From contig NZ_PPQF01000004.1 of assembly GCF_002901865.1 (NCBI RefSeq), positions 1 through 52,106 of the forward strand: a stretch of DNA of 52,106 bases, read 5' to 3'. Made by a program: the position numbers and the translations under genes. This document shows, piece after piece, positions 27,031 through 42,142 of this stretch. Positions within the stretch are counted from its first letter, which is position 1; every line of letters begins with the position of its first letter. The stretch is from Staphylococcus agnetis (GTDB lineage Bacteria > Bacillota > Bacilli > Staphylococcales > Staphylococcaceae). The notes under the pieces were generated by a model. It was not told the origin of the DNA. It searched no databases and was given only the letters and a program-made list of their open reading frames with translations.

Positions 27031-28458
27031 TTAAAGTTTGTCTAGTTCTTCTTTTAATAACTTATTCGCAAGTTGTGGGTTCGCTTGACCTTTAGACAAT
27101 TTCATAATTTGTCCAACTAAGAAGCCCATCGCTTTACCTTTACCATTTTTAAAGTCTTCAACAGATTGTGGATTTTGTTCAATGGCTTGACGAACGAATT
27201 CAAGTACTGCACCTTCATCAGAAATTTGAACAAGACCTTTATCTTTCATAATTTGTTTTGCATCTCCACCATTTTTCGCAAGTTCAGGGAAGACTTTTTT
27301 CGCAATTTTACTACTCATCGTACCATCTTCAATTAACTTAATCATACCTGCTAAGTTCTCAGGCGTTAAACCTGTATCTTGAAGCTCGATTTGATTTTTA
27401 TTAAGGTACTCATTAACGCCACCCATTAACCAGTTTGATGTCATTTTAACATCGGCACCTTCACGCACTGCCGCTTCAAAGAAATCTGACATTTCTTTCG
27501 TTAACGTTAAAACATGAGCATCATATTCTGGAAGGCCGTATTCTTTAACATACTTTTCTTTACGTGCATCTGGAAGTTCAGGAATCGTTTCACGTACACG
27601 TGCTTTCCAAGCTTCATCAATGTATAAAGGTACAATATCCGGCTCTGGGAAGTATCTGTAATCATCAGATGCCTCTTTTACACGCATGAGAATTGTTTTA
27701 CCAGTTGATTCATCAAAACGACGCGTTTCTTGTAAAATTTGGCCACCATTTAATAGCTCTTCAGCTTGACGTTTAACTTCATATTCAAGACCTTTTCTCA
27801 CGTTGTTAAATGAGTTTAAGTTTTTAAGCTCAGCTTTCGTACCAAATTCTTTTTGACCATATGGACGTAAAGAGATATTGGCATCACAACGCAATGAACC
27901 CTCTTCCATTTTGCCATCAGATACACCTGTATATTGAATAATCGCACGTAGCTTTTCAAGGTAAGCGTACGCTTCTTCAGGAGAACGCATATCTGGTTCT
28001 GAAACGATTTCGACTAATGGTGTCCCTTGGCGGTTGAGGTCGACTAACGAATAACCATTTTTATGCGTTGATTTTCCAGCATCTTCTTCCATATGAAGAC
28101 GTGTAATGCCGATGCGTTTTGTTTCGCCATTCACTTCGATATCAATATACCCATGCTCACCAATCGGTTGATCTAATTGAGAAATTTGATATGCTTTTGG
28201 ATTATCTGGATAAAAATAGTTTTTACGGTCAAATTTAGATTCTGTCGCAATCTCCATATTTAACGCCATTGCTGCACGCATCGACCAGTCTACCGCGCGA
28301 CGGTTTACAGTAGGTAAAACACCCGGATAACCTAAGTCAATGACGGATGTATTCGTGTTAGGCTCTGCGCCATATGCTACAGGTGCGTTAGAAAACATTT
28401 TTGAATCTGTTTTCAGTTCTACATGGACTTCAAGTCCAATTACGGTTTCAAAATGCAT
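27031..28458 (-). CDS. gatB: aspartyl/glutamyl-tRNA amidotransferase subunit B
   Basis: A 475-residue kinase/tRNA-binding subunit of GatCAB, which converts Glu-tRNA(Gln), and Asp-tRNA(Asn) where present, to the amidated forms. It has the catalytic cradle with [10 protein letters not shown] near the N-terminus, the EDAGKSTH motif, and the helical YqeY-like C-terminal tRNA-binding tail. It is third in gatC-gatA-gatB, 13 bases after gatA. Confidence 0.98.
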   Translation of the reverse strand: MHFETVIGLEVHVELKTDSKMFSNAPVAYGAEPNTNTSVIDLGYPGVLPTVNRRAVDWSMRAAMALNMEIATESKFDRKNYFYPDNPKAYQISQLDQPIGEHGYIDIEVNGETKRIGITRLHMEEDAGKSTHKNGYSLVDLNRQGTPLVEIVSEPDMRSPEEAYAYLEKLRAIIQYTGVSDGKMEEGSLRCDANISLRPYGQKEFGTKAELKNLNSFNNVRKGLEYEVKRQAEELLNGGQILQETRRFDESTGKTILMRVKEASDDYRYFPEPDIVPLYIDEAWKARVRETIPELPDARKEKYVKEYGLPEYDAHVLTLTKEMSDFFEAAVREGADVKMTSNWLMGGVNEYLNKNQIELQDTGLTPENLAGMIKLIEDGTMSSKIAKKVFPELAKNGGDAKQIMKDKGLVQISDEGAVLEFVRQAIEQNPQSVEDFKNGKGKAMGFLVGQIMKLSKGQANPQLANKLLKEELDKL

Positions 28459-28471
28459 TTACTGCCACTCC

Positions 28472-29932
28472 TTATAATTTATGATAATGATCATGTAAAT
28501 TAAATTGCGTTTCAAATTGATATGCCACACGGTATAAAGTTTTTTCATCGAATGGTTTACCAATTAATTGTAAGCCGATAGGTCGACCATTTTCAGCTAA
28601 ACCACAAGGTATAGAAATACCTGGTAAACCTGCTAAGTTAACTGGCGTTGTAAGTAAATCATTCGCATACATAGTTAATGGATCATCAATTTCAGAACCT
28701 ATATCAAAAGCAACTGTTGGCGTTGTTGGTCCAATGACTACATCATAATTATCAAAAACATTCTCAAAATCATTTTTAATTAACGTTCTCACTTTTTGCG
28801 CCTTTTTATAGTATGCATCGTAATATCCAGAGCTTAATACGTATGTTCCAAGGAAGATACGACGTTTAACTTCTTCACCAAAACCTTCGCTACGTGACAT
28901 TTTATAAAGTTCCTCTAAATTAGAAGCATCTTTTGAATGATATCCGTAACGAATACCGTCAAAGCGTGCTAAGTTAGAAGAAGCCTCTGCTGACGCAATA
29001 ACATAATATGAAGGGATGCCATAAGGTGTACGTGGTAATGACACTTCTTCTACTGTCGCACCTAATGATTTTAAAGTTTCTACTGCTTTAAGCACAGAAG
29101 CCTTCACTTCTTCGTCTACGCCCTCACCAATGTATTCTTTAGGCAAGGCAATTTTCATTCCAGAAATGTCTTTACCAATATCAGATGTAAAGTCATTTGA
29201 TACATTTGGTGCGCTTGTAGAGTCAAGTTCATCTTCACCTACAATCGCTTCTAACACGATGGCATTGTCCTTTACATTACGTGTTAAAGGACCAATTTGG
29301 TCTAATGAAGATGCAAAAGCAACTAAACCAAAACGAGAAACACGTCCATATGTTGGTTTTAACCCAACGACACCACAATACGCAGCTGGTTGACGAATCG
29401 AACCACCTGTATCTGTTCCTAAAGTAAATGGAACTAAACCAGCAGCAACTGCAGCAGCAGAACCACCAGAAGAACCACCTGGTACAGCTTTATGATCAAA
29501 TGGATTTACAGTCTTCTTGAAATAAGAAGTTTCCGTAGAACCACCCATCGCAAACTCATCTAAATTGACTTTACCGATTAACACGCCGTTTTCAGCATGT
29601 AATTTTTTCATGACAGTGGATTCATAAATCGGCACGAAGCCTTCTAACATTTTACTTGCACAAGTTGTTTCTAAGCCTTCAGTGATAATGTTATCTTTAA
29701 TTCCCATAGGAATACCGAATAATTTACCTTCAATTTCACCTGCAGCTTGCTTTTGATCTAACTCTTCAGCTTTTTTAAGTGCATTTTCTTTATCTAAAGC
29801 TAAAAAAGATTTGATTTGTGGATCAGTTTCTTCAATTGCATCATATATATCTTTTACGATTTCTGAAGGCTTAATTTTATTTTCTTTAATTAATTTTTGT
29901 AAATTTTCAATTGATTCATAACGGATGCTCAT
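28472..29932 (-). CDS. gatA: aspartyl/glutamyl-tRNA amidotransferase subunit A
   Basis: A 486-residue amidase-signature glutaminase subunit. The Ser-cisSer-Lys triad is visible: Lys79 in GIKDN, Ser in GGSSGGS, and nucleophilic Ser in DTGGSIRQP. It feeds ammonia through a tunnel to GatB. The ATG follows the gatC stop by 2 bases with GGGGAGG in the end of gatC, so translation is coupled. Confidence 0.98.
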   Translation of the reverse strand: MSIRYESIENLQKLIKENKIKPSEIVKDIYDAIEETDPQIKSFLALDKENALKKAEELDQKQAAGEIEGKLFGIPMGIKDNIITEGLETTCASKMLEGFVPIYESTVMKKLHAENGVLIGKVNLDEFAMGGSTETSYFKKTVNPFDHKAVPGGSSGGSAAAVAAGLVPFTLGTDTGGSIRQPAAYCGVVGLKPTYGRVSRFGLVAFASSLDQIGPLTRNVKDNAIVLEAIVGEDELDSTSAPNVSNDFTSDIGKDISGMKIALPKEYIGEGVDEEVKASVLKAVETLKSLGATVEEVSLPRTPYGIPSYYVIASAEASSNLARFDGIRYGYHSKDASNLEELYKMSRSEGFGEEVKRRIFLGTYVLSSGYYDAYYKKAQKVRTLIKNDFENVFDNYDVVIGPTTPTVAFDIGSEIDDPLTMYANDLLTTPVNLAGLPGISIPCGLAENGRPIGLQLIGKPFDEKTLYRVAYQFETQFNLHDHYHKL

Positions 29933-29934
29933 AA

Positions 29935-30237
29935 TTATGCGTCCTCCCCATTCATCACTGCAGGCACTTTAAATTGACCCGCCTCTACCTCTTTGGCATT
30001 TGCTAATGCTTTTTCTTGTGGTAATCCTTTATGCGCCACATCATCTCTTAAAACATTTTGCAAATCTAATACGTGATTCGTAGGTTTAACATTTTCTGTA
30101 TCAACTGAATCAATTTGATGACAAAAATCTAACACACCTGCTAACGTCTCTTGAATTTCTTTCGATTCATTATCCGACACATTTAAACGTGCAAGGTTAG
30201 CAATGTGCTTCACTTGTTCATGTGTTATTTCGGTCAT
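29935..30237 (-). CDS. gatC: aspartyl/glutamyl-tRNA amidotransferase subunit C
   Basis: A 100-residue belt-like subunit that wraps GatA and GatB. The family motif [14 protein letters not shown] lies near the N-terminus. It is first in the gatCAB operon; GGAGG lies 11 bases before the ATG, slightly long. It is divergent from putP across a 397-base gap. Confidence 0.95.
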   Translation of the reverse strand: MTEITHEQVKHIANLARLNVSDNESKEIQETLAGVLDFCHQIDSVDTENVKPTNHVLDLQNVLRDDVAHKGLPQEKALANAKEVEAGQFKVPAVMNGEDA

Positions 30238-30634
30238 GACTTCATTAGCCTCCTTAAAAATACTCTTTTATCTTAAAATTGTACCAAATTTCAAGGTAAA
30301 AATCTAAGTATTTTCTACAACTCTCCATTGTTTCCAAGCACATTTAATTAACTTTTAAACCACTAACAAGCTAAATGACTTTCTTGTTCCCCTTTTATTG
30401 TTAAATGTTACTCAAATATAGGTTTATCATTAAATGAAATAACACAGGGTTATATTTTTGCATAAAAAGTAATAACAAATAAGGCCAATATTTCACCTCT
30501 GACCTCTTCAATAGTCTAATTTAACATTTATGTCCTATTTTTAGTTCGAATTGTTAACTTTTTGTATGAAATTACACTTTTATTCTAGCGATAATTCTGT
30601 ATAATTAGTTTATGTAACAAAAAGGGGGATATAT
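30238..30634. other. 397-base divergent intergenic region between gatC and putP
   Basis: Very A+T-rich. Apart from the promoter next to putP, I see no open frame with a ribosome site, no strong hairpin, and no clear CcpA, CodY or riboswitch motif. The gatC promoter must lie at its left side, but no box stands out. Confidence 0.6.
30600..30605 (+). promoter_or_regulatory. putP -10 box
   Basis: A perfect TATAAT lies 29 bases before the putP start. No good -35 hexamer is at the right distance, which suggests activator dependence. AAAGGGGG just before the ATG is the ribosome site. Confidence 0.45.
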
Positions 30635-32179
30635 ATGTTAATTTTTGGGTCAACTTTATCAAGTCAAGTCAACCCTGACTGGCAAACGTATATTATGATT
30701 GCACTCTATTTTATTATCTTGCTTGGTATTGGTTATTATGGCTATAAACAAGCTACGAGTAACTTAAGTGAATACATGTTAGGCGGTCGTAATATCGGGC
30801 CTTGGGTTACTGCACTTTCAGCTGGTGCATCTGACATGAGTGGTTGGATGATTATGGGGTTACCAGGTGAAGTGTATTCTACAGGTCTATCAGCTGCTTG
30901 GTTAGCCATCGGGTTAACGTTAGGTGCTTGGATCAACTATTTACTTGTAGCACCGCGATTACGCTTACATACTGAAATCGCTGGTGACGCTATAACACTT
31001 CCAGATTTTTTCAAAAATCGTTTAAACGATAAGTCTAATTTAATTAAAATTATTTCTGGAGGTATTATCGTAGTTTTCTTCACATTATATACACATGCAG
31101 GTTTTGTGTCGGGAGGAAAATTATTTGATAGTGCTTTTGGATTAGATTATCGTTTTGGATTATTATTAGTTGCGGTTATCGTTATTGCTTATACATTTTT
31201 TGGTGGTTACCTTGCCGTGTCGATTACAGACTTTTTCCAAGGTGTCATCATGCTCATCGCAATGATAATGGTCCCTATCGTTGTCATGCTTAAACTTAAT
31301 GGATTAGATACGTTTCATTCAGTCGCAGAATTAAAACCTACCAACTTAGATTTATTTAGAGGTACGACTGTCATTGGTATCATTTCATTCTTCGCTTGGG
31401 GATTAGGGTATTTTGGACAACCACATATTTTAGTGCGTTTTATGTCTATTCGTTCAATTAAACTCTTCCCATTCACTAGAAGAATTGGTATTTCATGGAT
31501 GGCTGTTGGATTAATTGGCGCAGTATTAGTAGGTCTTCTAGGTATTGCATTTATTCCTGCTCAAGGAGTAGAAATTAAGGATCCTGAAACATTATTTATT
31601 TTAATGGGACAAGTACTGTTTCATCCTTTAGTTGGTGGCTTTTTATTAGCGGCCATTTTAGCTGCCATTATGAGTACGATTTCGTCACAATTACTCGTTA
31701 CATCAAGCTCACTAACAGAGGACTTTTATAAGTTAATCCGTGGTGATAAAGCAAATACAAAAAAACATGAAAAAGAATTTGTATTAGTGGGTCGTCTTTC
31801 AGTTATTTTAGTTGCCATTATCGCAATTGCGATTGCTTGGTCACCAAATGATACGATATTAAACTTAGTTGGTAATGCTTGGGCAGGATTTGGTGCTGCA
31901 TTTGGACCTCTTGTTATTTTATCTTTATATTGGAAATCATTAACAAGAACTGGTGCTATTAGTGGTATGATTGCCGGTGCAGTCACTGTTATATTGTGGA
32001 TAGTTTTTGCGTTACCTTTGGGTAAAACATATGAAATTTTTTCACTTTATGAAATTGTTCCTGGCTTTATTATGAGTTTACTCGTTACAATTGTAGTTTC
32101 AAAATTTACGAAAAAACCTGACGCATTCGTTATTGATGATATGAACGAAGTTAAACGTAGACTAGAATTGAATGAATAA
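30635..32179 (+). CDS. putP: sodium/proline symporter
   Basis: A 514-residue member of the sodium:solute symporter (SSS) family with about 13 membrane helices, importing proline with sodium. The family features [21 protein letters not shown] (about 50-70) and the sodium-site helix with [15 protein letters not shown] (about 350-364) are present. The C-terminus is short and cytoplasmic. In S. aureus PutP is the high-affinity proline carrier that matters at low proline and in osmotic stress. It is monocistronic. Confidence 0.95.
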   Translation: MLIFGSTLSSQVNPDWQTYIMIALYFIILLGIGYYGYKQATSNLSEYMLGGRNIGPWVTALSAGASDMSGWMIMGLPGEVYSTGLSAAWLAIGLTLGAWINYLLVAPRLRLHTEIAGDAITLPDFFKNRLNDKSNLIKIISGGIIVVFFTLYTHAGFVSGGKLFDSAFGLDYRFGLLLVAVIVIAYTFFGGYLAVSITDFFQGVIMLIAMIMVPIVVMLKLNGLDTFHSVAELKPTNLDLFRGTTVIGIISFFAWGLGYFGQPHILVRFMSIRSIKLFPFTRRIGISWMAVGLIGAVLVGLLGIAFIPAQGVEIKDPETLFILMGQVLFHPLVGGFLLAAILAAIMSTISSQLLVTSSSLTEDFYKLIRGDKANTKKHEKEFVLVGRLSVILVAIIAIAIAWSPNDTILNLVGNAWAGFGAAFGPLVILSLYWKSLTRTGAISGMIAGAVTVILWIVFALPLGKTYEIFSLYEIVPGFIMSLLVTIVVSKFTKKPDAFVIDDMNEVKRRLELNE

Positions 32180-32212
32180 GTTCAATCCTCTGCGTACAAT
32201 CACTTAAACATA

Positions 32213-32256
32213 AAATAGCCTTCAAAATTCGTTTTAAAGAATTTTGAAGGCTATTT
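32213..32256. terminator. perfect 18-base bidirectional terminator between putP and camS
   Basis: AAATAGCCTTCAAAATTC (32213-32230) and its exact complement (32239-32256) flank an 8-base loop. T runs on both strands make it suitable for both convergent genes. Confidence 0.93.
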
Positions 32257-32323
32257 TCATTTGCATTGACTTGACGTAACTAATGCCTACACGTCAAACT
32301 ATAACTATGACACATATGCCGTT

Positions 32324-33520
32324 TTATTGATTGTAGATGTGCACTTTAGGACTATTGTCATCTTTGGATTTTGTGATAAGTGCGCGTGGTTCATTACCAT
32401 CTTTAATGTGAATTTCATACGTATCTACACTTCCGAAGTCTTTTTCAGCAAGTTGCGTCACGTACTGCGTAATACCTATTAATTCAGCTCTTCCATAATA
32501 ATCGATTGGCAAATCAACAGATAAAGATTGCACTTTTTTATCTTTAAACTTTGCTTTTCCTACCGCTTGTGTAAAGTTCGTAAAGTAAGATTGAAGATTA
32601 TTATTAAAATCACGGAAATTGGCATTGAGTTGCTCATTCAAATCTGCAGCTTCACCTGAAGGCATCAATACGGTTTGTTCCTTCACTTTATTCCATTCTT
32701 TTAATTCAGCACCATTCTCATCTGATGTCGCATAACTTACAAACGATCCCGGAACGATTTGATCTTTACCCGATTGCATATATATCGCAAAAGTAATTGG
32801 AACGTCTTTTAACTGATCGTTTTCACGTAGTCGAGATAACATTTCTTCAGCGATTTCTCGACCTTGTTTTTCAACTTTCTTCTTATCTAAATCAACACTA
32901 AATGTCTCACCGTATTTTTCTTTTTGATAATAATAAACTTGATTCATCGCAAGACCAATCGTAAGTCCTTTAACTTTCTTACCACTCGTGTCGCCATTGT
33001 CATAGAAATTTTGTTCTAAAATATGTGATAACACTTGTGGTGATTGTTTAGCTATTTTTTCTTCATCTTTTTCACCATGAACAGAAGGATTGAGTCCGAG
33101 ATTTTCACTTGCTTGCTTCTCTTCTTTTTCCTTATCGCTCATTTTATTTAATTCATCTTTAGTCAATTTAGGCTTTAAATAAGCTTGAATTGTCTTTTTA
33201 TCTAAAAACTGTCCATCTTGATATAAATAGTCATCTGTAGGATAAATTTCTTTACTGATTTCTAATAAACCTGATTCAAAATCTTCACCATTAAAATGAT
33301 TAGACATTTTTTCTTGTGTTAAACCACGCGCTTGACTCTCTTTAAATGGTAAAATTGTCCGATAATTATCACCTTGAACGTTTTTATCAGTCGCAATGTG
33401 TTTAACATTATTTTCTTTTTTAGAAGATGAATCATTTGAAGATTGGTTTTCAGATTGATTTGGACCACACGCGACTAATACCAATGATAAACCAACGATG
33501 ATAAAAGACCTTTTTTTCAT
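32324..33520 (-). CDS. camS: CamS family sex pheromone lipoprotein
   Basis: A 398-residue lipoprotein with a signal peptide and lipobox LVAC (lipidated Cys18), a low-complexity Ser/Asn/Glu linker, then the CamS domain. In S. aureus the signal peptide of CamS is processed to a peptide resembling enterococcal cAM373; the mature protein's role is unclear. The seven residues before the cysteine here are LSLVLVA, unlike AIFILAA of S. aureus. The start is the ATG at 33520, with AGGGAG 9 bases upstream; a GTG two codons earlier is too close. It is last in pcrB-pcrA-ligA-camS, 17 bases after ligA. Confidence 0.92.
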   Translation of the reverse strand: MKKRSFIIVGLSLVLVACGPNQSENQSSNDSSSKKENNVKHIATDKNVQGDNYRTILPFKESQARGLTQEKMSNHFNGEDFESGLLEISKEIYPTDDYLYQDGQFLDKKTIQAYLKPKLTKDELNKMSDKEKEEKQASENLGLNPSVHGEKDEEKIAKQSPQVLSHILEQNFYDNGDTSGKKVKGLTIGLAMNQVYYYQKEKYGETFSVDLDKKKVEKQGREIAEEMLSRLRENDQLKDVPITFAIYMQSGKDQIVPGSFVSYATSDENGAELKEWNKVKEQTVLMPSGEAADLNEQLNANFRDFNNNLQSYFTNFTQAVGKAKFKDKKVQSLSVDLPIDYYGRAELIGITQYVTQLAEKDFGSVDTYEIHIKDGNEPRALITKSKDDNSPKVHIYNQ

Positions 33521-33537
33521 AGGCACAATCTCCCTTT

Positions 33538-37729
<4,192 letters not shown>

Positions 37730-37730
<1 letters not shown>

Positions 37731-38419
37731 TATGTTCTCTCCTTTATTTTAGTCGTTTGTATCGCTTTCTTGATATTCTCATATACTAAATTCCCAACAA
37801 TTATGGTATCGGCAATGGACGCAAATGATTGTGCACTTTCATAACTATCAATGCCCCCACCATAGAATAATTGAGTGGTATTTAAGTGTGGTTTTGCAGC
37901 TTGAATATCTTCTAAGCTTCCTTTAGTGCCACTATATTCTAAATATAATATCGGTAATCGGTACATGTCATTTGCCATTTGTGCATAAGCTTCAATATCC
38001 TCAGTGACTAATGTAGTATTCGCTTTCGTATGTCGCGCTACTTTACTTTCAGCATTCAGTACGACATATCCCTCGAAAATAATATCTTCAAAATGAATCA
38101 TATGCCCATACATTTTGATGGCTTCTAACAACAATCCATTATGATAAGTCACATCAGTACTATTCATAACTGTTGGGACAAAATAGAAATCAAATCCAGG
38201 TACAACACTTTCAATGTTTGAGATTTCCAAAGCTAATGGTAGCGGATAACGTCGCACACGACTCATTAAATGTAATACGTTATCTTCTGTAACATTATCA
38301 GTGCCGCCAATCATGATGGCATCAGTTTGAGACATACATACTTTTTCAAGATCCGCATCAGAAATGGGTTTTGCTGGATCTAATTTAAAGATATGGTGCC
38401 ATTGTTTTATATCATACAT
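37730..38419 (-). CDS. pcrB: heptaprenylglyceryl phosphate synthase PcrB
   Basis: A 229-residue TIM-barrel prenyltransferase that joins heptaprenyl diphosphate to glycerol-1-phosphate. It has the conserved IMIGGTDN near residue 36, the YLEYSGTKG glycerophosphate loop and a C-terminal YGGGIDS phosphate-binding motif. It is first in the pcrB-pcrA-ligA-camS operon with a one-base overlap. No G1P dehydrogenase gene is seen nearby. Confidence 0.95.
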
Positions 38420-38512
38420 AACCGAATACTCCTTTAAATATCATAGATAATATTATAGCATTTTTAAGACTGATATTCTAAGTAACACCTTGGGATTTAT
38501 AGGAAAAATTAC

Positions 38513-38566
38513 ATAAAAAAAGCAAGCGATAAACTGCACGTTAAACGTTCACTTTATCACTTACTT
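38513..38566 (-). terminator. terminator after the TrpR-related gene
   Basis: On the minus strand AAGTAAGTGATAAA and inner ACGT pair with ACGT and TTTATCGCTTGCTT, with two or three mismatches, followed by TTTTTTT. It separates this gene from pcrB. Confidence 0.8.
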
Positions 38567-38579
38567 TTTTACTTTATTT

Positions 38580-38882
38580 TTAATGCTTCGTCTCAATATC
38601 CATTCGTTCTAAAATCATTGTATATGCATCATTTCCCCACTGAAGTGAGCGTTTCACTCGAGAAATCGTCGCAGTAGATGCGCCAGATTCAGCTTCTATT
38701 GTTGCATAAGTGTAACCTTGTTTAATCATCTTCGCGACTTGTAGGCGCTGTGATAACGATTGGAGCTCATTTACTGTACATAAATCATCAAAAAATTGAT
38801 AACATTCCTCGCGTGTTTCTAGTGTCAAAATTGCATCAAATAATTCATCTAATGCTTGTCCACGTAACTTTTCAATTTGCAT
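38580..38882 (-). CDS. YerC/YecD family TrpR-related protein
   Basis: A 100-residue helical protein of the TrpR superfamily. The helix-turn-helix is the segment YTYATIEAESGASTATISRV (about 56-75). It is probably a small transcription regulator; no ligand or target is known. The ATG at 38882 has AGGGG 9 bases upstream; a TTG three codons earlier does not. It has its own terminator and is separate from pcrB. Confidence 0.87.
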   Translation of the reverse strand: MQIEKLRGQALDELFDAILTLETREECYQFFDDLCTVNELQSLSQRLQVAKMIKQGYTYATIEAESGASTATISRVKRSLQWGNDAYTMILERMDIETKH

Positions 38883-38952
38883 GGTATACAACCCCTATTT
38901 TTTATATGTTTAAGGATATTTTAACGAATTAATACATTAAAGTGTAGTATTT

Positions 38953-40248
38953 TTATGCTAAACCTACTCTTTTAAATATTGTATCAACTTGATTCAAGTG
39001 ATGTCTAGGGTCAAAACAAGCATTCAGTTCATCTTCTGATAATTTTTCTGTAATTTTAGCGTCCCCTTCAACAAGTGTTCTAAATGGGGTCTTTGTTGCC
39101 CAAGATTCCATTGCTTTAGGTTGTACTGTATCATAAGCCTCTTCACGTACCATACCTTTATCAATTAACGCTAATAACACACGTTGTGAATAAATGAGAC
39201 CAAACGTTTTATTCATGTTTTCTGTCATGTTCTCTTCATAAACTGTTAAACGATCAACAATGTTAGTAAAGCGATTCAACGCGTAATCAAGTGCAATTGT
39301 CACATCTGGTAACATAATTCGTTCTGCTGATGAATGTGAAATATCTCGTTCATGCCAAAGTGCCACATTTTCATACGCTGTTGTAATGTAACCACGAATC
39401 ACTCGCGCTATACCAGTAATGTTCTCTGAACCAATAGGATTACGTTTATGAGGCATTGCAGATGATCCTTTTTGACCTTTCGCAAATGCTTCTTCAACTT
39501 CACGTGTTTCTGTTTTTTGTAAGTTTCTAATTTCAACTGCAAATTTTTCAAGCGAAGTAGCAATAAGACTTAACGTCGCAATGTAGTATGCATGACGATC
39601 ACGTTGTAACGTTTGAGTAGAAATCGGTGCTGTCCCAATACCTAAATGCTTACATACATAGGCTTCAATTTCAGGCGGGATATTAGCGAATGTTCCTACC
39701 GCTCCACTCATTTTTCCAACTTCAATTTCTTCTCGTACGCGTTTGAAACGTTCAAGATTGCGCTGCATTTCTGCATACCATAACGCCATCTTTAAGCCAA
39801 ATGTAGTTGGTTCAGCATGCACGCCATGCGTACGTCCCATCATTAATGTATACTTATATGCTTTCGCTTTGTTTGCTAGGACTTCTATAAATCGTTCCAA
39901 GTCTTTTTCGATAATGTCATTTGCTTGCTTAACTTGGTAACTTAGTGCAGTATCGACTACATCTGTTGAAGTGAGCCCGTAATGCACCCATTTACGCTCT
40001 TCACCAAGTGTTTCAGAAACTTGACGAGTAAAGGCAACGACATCGTGGCGTGTCTCTAATTCGATTTCTTGAGCACGCGCAACATCGACTTTCGCATGTT
40101 CACGAATTTTTTTTACGTCTTCTTTAGGTATCTCTCCTAACTCACTCCAAGCTTCACAAGCTAAAATTTCAACTTCTAACCATGCCTCATAGCGGTTTTG
40201 ATCTGTCCAAATGTTTGACATTTCTTTTCTTGAATAGCGTTCAATCAT
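38953..40248 (-). CDS. purB: adenylosuccinate lyase
   Basis: A 431-residue fumarase/aspartase-superfamily enzyme acting twice in purine synthesis: SAICAR to AICAR, and adenylosuccinate to AMP. The signature [11 protein letters not shown] (about 262-272) carries the catalytic serine loop, and [14 protein letters not shown] and TSTDVVDTA are present. The protein is full length for the Gram-positive form. AGGAG precedes the ATG. It is transcribed alone, with a promoter and a PurR-type box upstream. Confidence 0.97.
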   Translation of the reverse strand: MIERYSRKEMSNIWTDQNRYEAWLEVEILACEAWSELGEIPKEDVKKIREHAKVDVARAQEIELETRHDVVAFTRQVSETLGEERKWVHYGLTSTDVVDTALSYQVKQANDIIEKDLERFIEVLANKAKAYKYTLMMGRTHGVHAEPTTFGLKMALWYAEMQRNLERFKRVREEIEVGKMSGAVGTFANIPPEIEAYVCKHLGIGTAPISTQTLQRDRHAYYIATLSLIATSLEKFAVEIRNLQKTETREVEEAFAKGQKGSSAMPHKRNPIGSENITGIARVIRGYITTAYENVALWHERDISHSSAERIMLPDVTIALDYALNRFTNIVDRLTVYEENMTENMNKTFGLIYSQRVLLALIDKGMVREEAYDTVQPKAMESWATKTPFRTLVEGDAKITEKLSEDELNACFDPRHHLNQVDTIFKRVGLA

Positions 40249-40313
40249 TATAAAATCTCCTAACTTGTTTTTTCGTATGCTTACACTTCTAACATAAAAT
40301 TGTATTCAGTCAC

Positions 40314-40341
40314 ATTATAGCAAACGGACATCATATGTACA
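40314..40341 (-). promoter_or_regulatory. purB promoter
   Basis: On the minus strand TGTACA (40341-40336) and a perfect TATAAT (40319-40314) are 16 bases apart, about 66 bases upstream of the purB ATG. Confidence 0.55.
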
Positions 40342-40361
40342 TTATCTATATAAACAGATAT

Positions 40362-40374
40362 AACGTTCGGAATC
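40362..40374 (-). promoter_or_regulatory. PurR box upstream of purB
   Basis: On the minus strand GATTCCGAACGTT matches the Gram-positive PurR consensus AWWWCCGAACWWT at 11 of 13 positions, with an intact CCGAAC core. Its centre is about 55 bases upstream of the predicted purB start site. A weaker copy on the opposite strand (AAAAACGAACGTT, 40423-40435) lies further upstream. Confidence 0.55.
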
Positions 40375-40463
40375 AATCCATTTATTTATATTTATCCTAA
40401 AATATTTTTCGTAAAAACTACTAAAAACGAACGTTAACGGATTCTCAAACAAAAACATACGCA

Positions 40464-40504
40464 TTTAAAAAGAGACGTCAACGCTAGCGTTTGAATCGTC
40501 TCTT
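40464..40504 (-). terminator. terminator after NETI-motif gene
   Basis: AAGAGACG (40470-40477) and CGTCTCTT (40497-40504) pair, with an inner AACGC/GCGTT stem; the minus strand continues with TTTTT. Confidence 0.85.
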
Positions 40505-40512
40505 AATTAATG

Positions 40513-40698
40513 TTAATGACTCATTTTCTTCCCAGTAAAAATAATTTCCTGTTTTAAAACGTCAATACTGCCATCTTTATTCTCTTTGAAGACTGGTTTT
40601 TCATAACGTTTAATTGGCATATAACCAGCCTCTTTCATGCGCAATAAACACGCTTCTATCGTTTCGCCGTCTTCTACTTTAAATTTCATCTGTGTCAT
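40513..40698 (-). CDS. NETI motif-containing protein
   Basis: A 61-residue soluble protein beginning [20 protein letters not shown]. The GETIEAC segment corresponds to the NETI motif of a small Firmicutes family of unknown function. It overlaps the end of the UPF0316 gene by 20 bases, in another frame, so the two are translated together. AAGG lies close to the first ATG; a second ATG at codon 4 is a less likely start. Confidence 0.78.
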   Translation of the reverse strand: MTQMKFKVEDGETIEACLLRMKEAGYMPIKRYEKPVFKENKDGSIDVLKQEIIFTGKKMSH

Positions 40699-41248
40699 AC
40701 GCCTTCACTTTCTTACTTCGAACACCTTTAACCCAGAATCCACCATGTATATTACGTGGCTCATAAGCAATGATAAACGCTTTCGGATCCAATGCTTTAA
40801 TTGTATCCATTAATTTGAGCTCATAGCGCTTCGGCGTTAAAATTTGCATGACAAGGCGATCACCATCTCGACCATGAGCTGCAAAGTGTGTGACTCCATA
40901 GCCTAAATCTCTAAGTTGTCTTGGGATGTCCAATTCATAATCTGCCGTAGTAACATTTACAACAGAATAGCCTAATGCTAATTTTTCTTCAATTTTCATA
41001 CCTACAATAATACCTACTGAAAAACCTAATGCGTATGCGATGACGTTTTGAAATTGATCTAGTCCTGACATTACCATACCTAAACCAATAACATAAACTA
41101 AAACTTCAACAAAACTTAAAGCCGCTGCATAATATCTATACCCTTTCAGTGTTAATATTAGGCGCATCGTTAGCGCAGTTACATAGGCAACATTAATTAG
41201 AAATATTGCCAATATGAGTAGTAAAGGGTTATCATTTATCGCACTCAT
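40679..41248 (-). CDS. UPF0316 (DUF2179) membrane protein
   Basis: A 189-residue protein with three N-terminal membrane helices (about 8-30, 37-60, 66-88) and a C-terminal cytoplasmic DUF2179 domain (about 105-175, with [16 protein letters not shown]). This layout matches the UPF0316 family (B. subtilis YebE). The DUF2179 fold suggests ligand sensing, but the ligand is unknown. It is the first of a two-gene operon with the NETI protein. Confidence 0.85.
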   Translation of the reverse strand: MSAINDNPLLLILAIFLINVAYVTALTMRLILTLKGYRYYAAALSFVEVLVYVIGLGMVMSGLDQFQNVIAYALGFSVGIIVGMKIEEKLALGYSVVNVTTADYELDIPRQLRDLGYGVTHFAAHGRDGDRLVMQILTPKRYELKLMDTIKALDPKAFIIAYEPRNIHGGFWVKGVRSKKVKAYDTDEI

Positions 41249-41314
41249 AACTTACCTCACTTCTTGAAATTTAGCTCATTGTATCAGGATTTATTTCAAA
41301 TGTCATTAAAATTT

Positions 41315-42142
41315 TTATTTTGGCCATGTATATCGTGTATATGCTAATTCACGTTTGTGCGCATTACGTACATATAAATCTTCAATTCTTGTGGCCGCTT
41401 GTTGTGACACTGCTTTCCCCTCTAAATAGTCATCAATTTCCTGATACGTGACACCTAAAGCCGTTTCATCTGGTAATTGTGGTTTGTCATCTTCTAAATC
41501 TGCAGTTGGTGTTTTTTCATAAAGATGAGCAGGTGCATTTAAGTGTTGTAACAATTGTCGCCCTTGACGTTTGTTTAGTCCGAATATAGGTGCAATGTCA
41601 GCAGCACCGTCTCCATATTTCGTGAAAAATCCTGTAACATTTTCTGCAGAATGGTCAGTCCCAACAACGATACCACCTGTATGCGACGCAATTGAGAATT
41701 GAACTTTCATTCTTTCTCTTGCTTTCTCATTACCTTTTTGAAAATCTGTTAACGTGATACCTGCTTGTTTTAAAGACGCAACACTTTGGTCTACGGCAGG
41801 TTTAATATTCACTGTAATCGTTTTATCAGGTTGGATAAATTTGAGTGCGTCATCTACTTCATCTGCGTCTCGTTGAACGCCATAAGGTAGTTTTACAGCA
41901 ATAAATTCATACGTTTTACTACTATTTTCATTGAGTTCATTTACCGCAAGCTGCGTTAATTTACCAACTAATGTAGAGTCTTGACCTCCTGAAATGCCTA
42001 ATACAAGCGTGCGAATAAAAGAATGAGACGTCACATATGCTTTAATGAAATGTTTTATCTCTTCGATAGTCTTAACGACATCTATTTCAGGTTGTACTTT
42101 CATTTCATTCACAATAATCGTTTGCATTTTACTCATGTTCAT
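41315..42142 (-). CDS. nadE: ammonia-dependent NAD+ synthetase
   Basis: A 275-residue N-type ATP pyrophosphatase that amidates nicotinate adenine dinucleotide to NAD using ammonia. The P-loop is SGGQDS (about 50-55), and [25 protein letters not shown] supplies substrate and metal residues. There is no nitrilase (glutaminase) domain. It overlaps the pncB 3' end by 14 bases; GGAGG lies 6 bases before the first ATG, although S. aureus NadE begins at the second (MSK). It operates directly downstream of PncB via NadD, which is not in the window. Confidence 0.96.
   Translation of the reverse strand: MNMSKMQTIIVNEMKVQPEIDVVKTIEEIKHFIKAYVTSHSFIRTLVLGISGGQDSTLVGKLTQLAVNELNENSSKTYEFIAVKLPYGVQRDADEVDDALKFIQPDKTITVNIKPAVDQSVASLKQAGITLTDFQKGNEKARERMKVQFSIASHTGGIVVGTDHSAENVTGFFTKYGDGAADIAPIFGLNKRQGRQLLQHLNAPAHLYEKTPTADLEDDKPQLPDETALGVTYQEIDDYLEGKAVSQQAATRIEDLYVRNAHKRELAYTRYTWPK

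Noticed and set aside
29130-29393. 87-codon plus-strand open frame inside gatA
   Set aside because: It is a shadow of the strongly conserved GatA frame, with no ribosome site.
40249-40512. Purine riboswitch upstream of purB
   Set aside because: No three-way-junction aptamer pattern or long leader is visible; the PurR box and a short leader explain the region better.
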